DNA from: CAWJMD01 sp963843835
GTDB lineage: Bacteria > Actinomycetota > Actinomycetes > Actinomycetales > CAWJMD01
Assembly: GCA_963843835.1 (NCBI GenBank)
Contig: CAWJMD010000008.1
Location: forward strand, 496,001-560,000
DNA length: 64,000 bases
Reading direction: 5' to 3'
The translations under genes and the position numbers were made by a program. Below the pieces are notes generated by a model, which saw only the letters and a program-made list of their open reading frames with translations, was not told the origin of the DNA and made no database searches. This document shows positions 62,001-64,000 of the stretch, one piece after another (position 1 is the first letter of the stretch; each line of letters opens with the position of its first letter).

Positions 62001-64000
62001 GTGCCGTTGCTCAGGGTCGCGAAGGCGCTGGTGAGCGTGCTGGACAACAGGCCGGACTCGCCGTCGACCCAGTTCGTGCGGGAGTTGATGAGCACCGGGC
62101 TTGCCTTGCTCCAGCTCGTCGTCTCGACCGTGTCGGCCGGGGTGCCGTTGACGGTGACGGCTCCGGAGGTGGGGTCGTCGAGGTCGACCTTGACGGTGTG
62201 GGTGGTGCTGGCGGTGTTGCCGGACAGGTCGGTGCCGGTGAGGGTGTACCGGTGGCAGCCGGTGGTCAGGCCGGACTGGGCCGGGGTGCCGCTCACGACC
62301 GACGAGGACCCGAACGTGCCGCAGGTGTTGCCGCTCAACGTGGCTGACGCGTAGGTGAGGGTGCTCGTGTCGATGCCGGCGCCGGCGTCGGTGTACTCGG
62401 TGCGGGAGTTGATCGGGAAGGCGCCGGTCGAGCTGTAGGAGAAGGTGCCGCCGCCGCTGGCGGCGGTGCCGTTGACGGTGAGGGCGCCGGTGACGGGGGC
62501 GACCGTGTCGTACCTGACGACGGTGGAGATGGAGTCGGTGTTGCCCGCGTTGTCGGTGCCGGTGAGCACGTACCGGTAGCAGCGCGTGGTCGTCAGCGTC
62601 TGGTTCGCGGTGCCCGTCACCGTGGTCGCGTTGCCGAACGCCGCGCAGGTGCCGTTGCTGAGGGTGGCGTACGTCCGGACCAGGGTGCTGGTGGCGAGGC
62701 CCGACTCCGCGTCGGTCCAGTCGGTGCGGGAGTTGATGAGGACCGGGTTGACCTTGCTCCAGCTCGTCGTCTCGACCGTGTCGGCGGCGGTGCCGTTGAC
62801 GGTGACGGCCCCGTCGGTGGGTGGGTCGAGGTCCACCATCACGGTCGTGGTGACGGCGGCCGTGTTCCCGACCCTGTCGGTGCCGGTGAGCACGTACCGG
62901 TAGCAGCCGGTGGCCAGCCCGGACTGCGCCGGGGTGCCCACGACATCGGACGGCGCACCGAACAGCCCGCAGGCGCCTCCGGTGAGGGGCGCAGAGGCCA
63001 GGGTGAGCACGCTGGAGGCCAGCCCGGACTCGGCGTCGCTGTACTCCGTGCGGGAGTCGATGGGGAAGGCACCCGTCCGGTCGAAGCTCGTGGAGCCCGC
63101 CCCACCGCTGGCGACGGCGCCGTTGACGGTGAGCTGTCCCCCCGTAGGTGCGGCCGAGTCCTGCGTCACGGTCACAACCGTCGTGACCGTGTTGCCGGCC
63201 GCGTCCCGTCCCACCACCGCGTGGTTGCCTGGTGACACCGCCGACGGCGTGAAGTCGTAGGAGCTCGAGGTGTAGTCGACCGTGGGCGGGGCGCCGGTGC
63301 CGCTGGTCACGGTCTCGTCGGCGTGCGTCCACCCCGCGTCCCCGACGGCGGGGAAGCTCGCGGAGGCCGGGCCGCTGTCGGCGTCCGTCACCGAGCTGGT
63401 GAGGGTGAACGACCCCGTCGCGTCCCGGAAGTACAGGGTGCTGCCGGTCTGCGCCGCGTTGCTGGCCCCGGGGTCCATGGTCACCGACTGGGTCGGCGCC
63501 GCGTCGTCGTACAGCACGACCGTGGTGACGCTGGCGGTGTTGCCCAGGACGTCGGCGCCCCGCAGCGTGTAGCGGTAGCACCCCGTGGTCAGCCCGGTCT
63601 GGTCCGGCGAGCCGGTGAGGGTGGTCGGTGCGCTGTAGGTGCCGCAGGTGGCGCCGCTGATCGGGGCCGTCTCCAGGGTCAGGGTGCTGGTGGCGAGGCC
63701 CGAACCCGAGTCGGCGTCGTAGTCGCGGCGGAGGTCGATCGCGAAGTCGGTGCGTGCGTGGCTGGTGGTGCCCGGGCCGTCCGCAGCGGTGCCGTTCACG
63801 GTCAGCGCACCACCGGTGGGTCCGAGGTCGTCCGGTGTGAGCAGCAGGGTGGTGGTGGCCACCGCCCCGCGCGAGTCGCGGCCGCTCACGGTGTGCGCCG
63901 GAGGCTGGGCAGGGGACGGGCTCCACGAGTAGGACGACGAGTCGTAGGACGTCGTCGAGGGTCCACCCGTACCCGACGTGACGGTCTCCGCCGCGTGGGT
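59087..64000 (-). CDS. Giant secreted repeat protein (5' part outside the window)
   Basis: An open frame of 1,637 residues continues through the right edge with no start in the window. It contains 12 repeats of about 108 residues, each of the form TxGAxTVNGTAAS...INSRTxxTDxxSG...CGTFG...GCYRYTLTGTDNAGNT...VDTxAP, with two Cys per repeat that could form a disulfide. A different domain (WTHADETVTSGTG, SSYDFTPSA) lies between repeats 1 and 2 and recurs at the right edge. The Cys-containing C-terminal 180 residues are non-repetitive and end FATTAVKQF with no LPxTG motif or membrane helix, so it is probably released or held by its N-terminus. A surface or adhesin-like role is inferred from the Ig-like repeats. 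Confidence 0.85.
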   Translation of the reverse strand, partial: THAAETVTSGTGGPSTTSYDSSSYSWSPSPAQPPAHTVSGRDSRGAVATTTLLLTPDDLGPTGGALTVNGTAADGPGTTSHARTDFAIDLRRDYDADSGSGLATSTLTLETAPISGATCGTYSAPTTLTGSPDQTGLTTGCYRYTLRGADVLGNTASVTTVVLYDDAAPTQSVTMDPGASNAAQTGSTLYFRDATGSFTLTSSVTDADSGPASASFPAVGDAGWTHADETVTSGTGAPPTVDYTSSSYDFTPSAVSPGNHAVVGRDAAGNTVTTVVTVTQDSAAPTGGQLTVNGAVASGGAGSTSFDRTGAFPIDSRTEYSDAESGLASSVLTLASAPLTGGACGLFGAPSDVVGTPAQSGLATGCYRYVLTGTDRVGNTAAVTTTVMVDLDPPTDGAVTVNGTAADTVETTSWSKVNPVLINSRTDWTDAESGLATSTLVRTYATLSNGTCAAFGNATTVTGTANQTLTTTRCYRYVLTGTDNAGNTDSISTVVRYDTVAPVTGALTVNGTAASGGGTFSYSSTGAFPINSRTEYTDAGAGIDTSTLTYASATLSGNTCGTFGSSSVVSGTPAQSGLTTGCHRYTLTGTDLSGNTASTTHTVKVDLDDPTSGAVTVNGTPADTVETTSWSKASPVLINSRTNWVDGESGLLSSTLTSAFATLSNGTCATFGSTSTITGTTNQTLTTTRCYRYVLTGTDNAGNTDSISTVVRYDTVAPVTGALTVNGTAASGGGTFSYSSTGAFPINSRTEYTDAGAGIDTSTLTYASATLSGNTCGTFGSSSVVSGTPAQSGLTTGCHRYTLTGTDLSGNTASTTHTVKVDLDDPTSGAVAVNGTAASGAGTTSGPTNAASFPINSRTDWTDGESGIASSNLTRGVATYSAGACGVFTGATAITGTTTQSGLTTSCYRYTLTGTDNAGNTAAISTVVPVDTTAPTTGALTVNGAAASGAGTFSYNNTGAFAINSRTEYTDAASGIASSVLTYASATLSSNACGAFGTSSDVTGTPAQSGLTTGCHRYTLTGTDNAGNTTTTTHTVKVDLTTPTSGAVTVNGTAAATAATTSWSRSNPVLINSRTDWTDSASGLASSTLTSAWATLTNGTCGTFGTTTAITGTTSQTLTTTRCYRYVLTGTDNAGNTDSVTTVVRFDTVAPVTGALTVNSVGATGGGSTSFNKTGSFTISTRTDYTDAGSGISSSVLTLASATLSNNTCGTFGSSSVITGNPSQSGLSNGCYRYTLTGTDVATNTATVSTIVKVDLDFPTGGAVTVNGTAASAGGTTSGPTNATSFPIDSRTDYSDGTSGIATSNLVRASATLTNNVCGGFTGSTAITGTTTQSGLGTNCYRYTLTGTDNAGNASAISTIVKVDTTAPTTGALTVNGVAASGAGTSSTVNKSSYPVVRTDYTDPATGIASSVLTREFASLSGTTCGTFGSATTLAGSPTETGLAQGCYRYTLTGTDNAGNTASISTTVTRGSYASSFALVNGTGTAGRADQGDKIVATFSDDIEVSTLCSTWSGNGSDQSLTGNNDVYVVLTDGGGGNDSLSVSTSSCTLNFGSVALASTGYATSTIWFGGNGGNASSVTWTASTRTLTVTFGGVSGGGAQTVGGNVVATYTPSTTVTSTTAVPVGGTFATTAVKQF
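61508..61948 (-). repeat. 441-bp direct repeat, copy 1 (within the giant repeat protein)
   Basis: By eye this stretch is identical, base for base, to 62156-62596. The offset is 648 bp, exactly two 108-residue repeat units, so the duplication keeps the frame. It covers all of one repeat and parts of its neighbours. Confidence 0.85.
62156..62596 (-). repeat. 441-bp direct repeat, copy 2 (within the giant repeat protein)
   Basis: Identical to 61508-61948. Flanking repeats of the same kind differ at many third positions, so this copy arose recently by unequal crossover or was homogenised by gene conversion. Confidence 0.85.

Noticed and set aside
59600..63900. Regular repeats that could suggest a CRISPR array or satellite
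   Set aside because: The period is about 324 bp, in frame with protein repeats of 108 residues, with no short direct repeats and spacers.
60899..63932. Several plus-strand open frames over the repeat region
   Set aside because: They are antisense reflections of the giant repeat gene, repeat with its period and have no ribosome sites or family features.
1..64000. Integrated phage, insertion sequence or genomic island
   Set aside because: No integrase, transposase, phage structural gene or flanking direct repeats are seen, and the only tRNA gene (39234-39317) has no adjacent integration signs.

Overview
This 64 kb window is high-GC (about 70%) chromosomal DNA from an actinobacterium, most likely of the Propionibacteriales/Nocardioidaceae type (Aeromicrobium- or Nocardioides-like; this is inferred from gene content and order, not from a search). 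The backbone hisF - hisI - trpE - TIGR02234 - trpC - trpB - trpA - lgt - pyk - ANTAR regulator - polA - rpsA follows the order known from Mycobacterium tuberculosis (Rv1605 to Rv1630). GTG starts, 1 to 4 bp start/stop overlaps and TANNNT boxes 6 to 7 bases before the start codon (leaderless mRNAs) are frequent. I see no prophage, insertion sequence, CRISPR array or rRNA.

Layout. 0-8.9 kb: a gene end, a frameshifted DinB-like gene, a TIGR01777 epimerase, dihydrolipoamide succinyltransferase (two lipoyl domains), lipoamide dehydrogenase, leucyl aminopeptidase and glycine-cleavage GcvT. 8.9-15.9 kb (minus strand): a cobalamin operon controlled by a clear cobalamin riboswitch at 15725-15865. It encodes an SCO2322-like surface protein, ECF transporter T, A (double ATPase) and S components, a metallo-beta-lactamase/CobU fusion and CobS. 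16-24.9 kb: hisF, a TIGR03085 protein, a heterodimeric ABC exporter, hisI, trpE and small membrane proteins. 25-30.7 kb: trpC-trpB, a secreted/CopD-like pair, trpA and lgt. 31-39.2 kb: gltB-gltD, a DJ-1/PfpI protein, pyk and tRNA-Leu(CAA).

39.3-45.9 kb: an ANTAR response regulator and a branched-chain amino acid ABC transporter (substrate-binding lipoprotein on the plus strand; LivF, G, M, H on the minus strand), with two terminators between. LivH carries an unusual exported N-terminal domain. 46-53.1 kb: a GNAT acetyltransferase, polA and the four dTDP-rhamnose genes rmlB, rmlC, rmlD and rmlA. 53.4-56.4 kb: a small polytopic membrane protein overlapping a large exported protein rich in Gly/Leu heptad-like repeats (YhgE/Pip-like). 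56.4-59 kb: a methyltransferase and rpsA with a strong terminator. 59.1-64 kb: the 3' part of a giant secreted protein made of 12 repeats of about 108 residues, with a perfect 441-bp internal duplication.

Several genes that should be intact (gltB, the first ABC exporter half, the DinB-like gene and probably the CopD-like gene) are broken by single-base indels, mostly in G/C runs. This looks more like residual sequence error than gene decay. The most interesting parts are the riboswitch-led corrinoid uptake/salvage operon with its MBL-CobU fusion, a pair of related long palindromes, the LivH fusion, the split YhgE-like membrane pair and the repeat giant.
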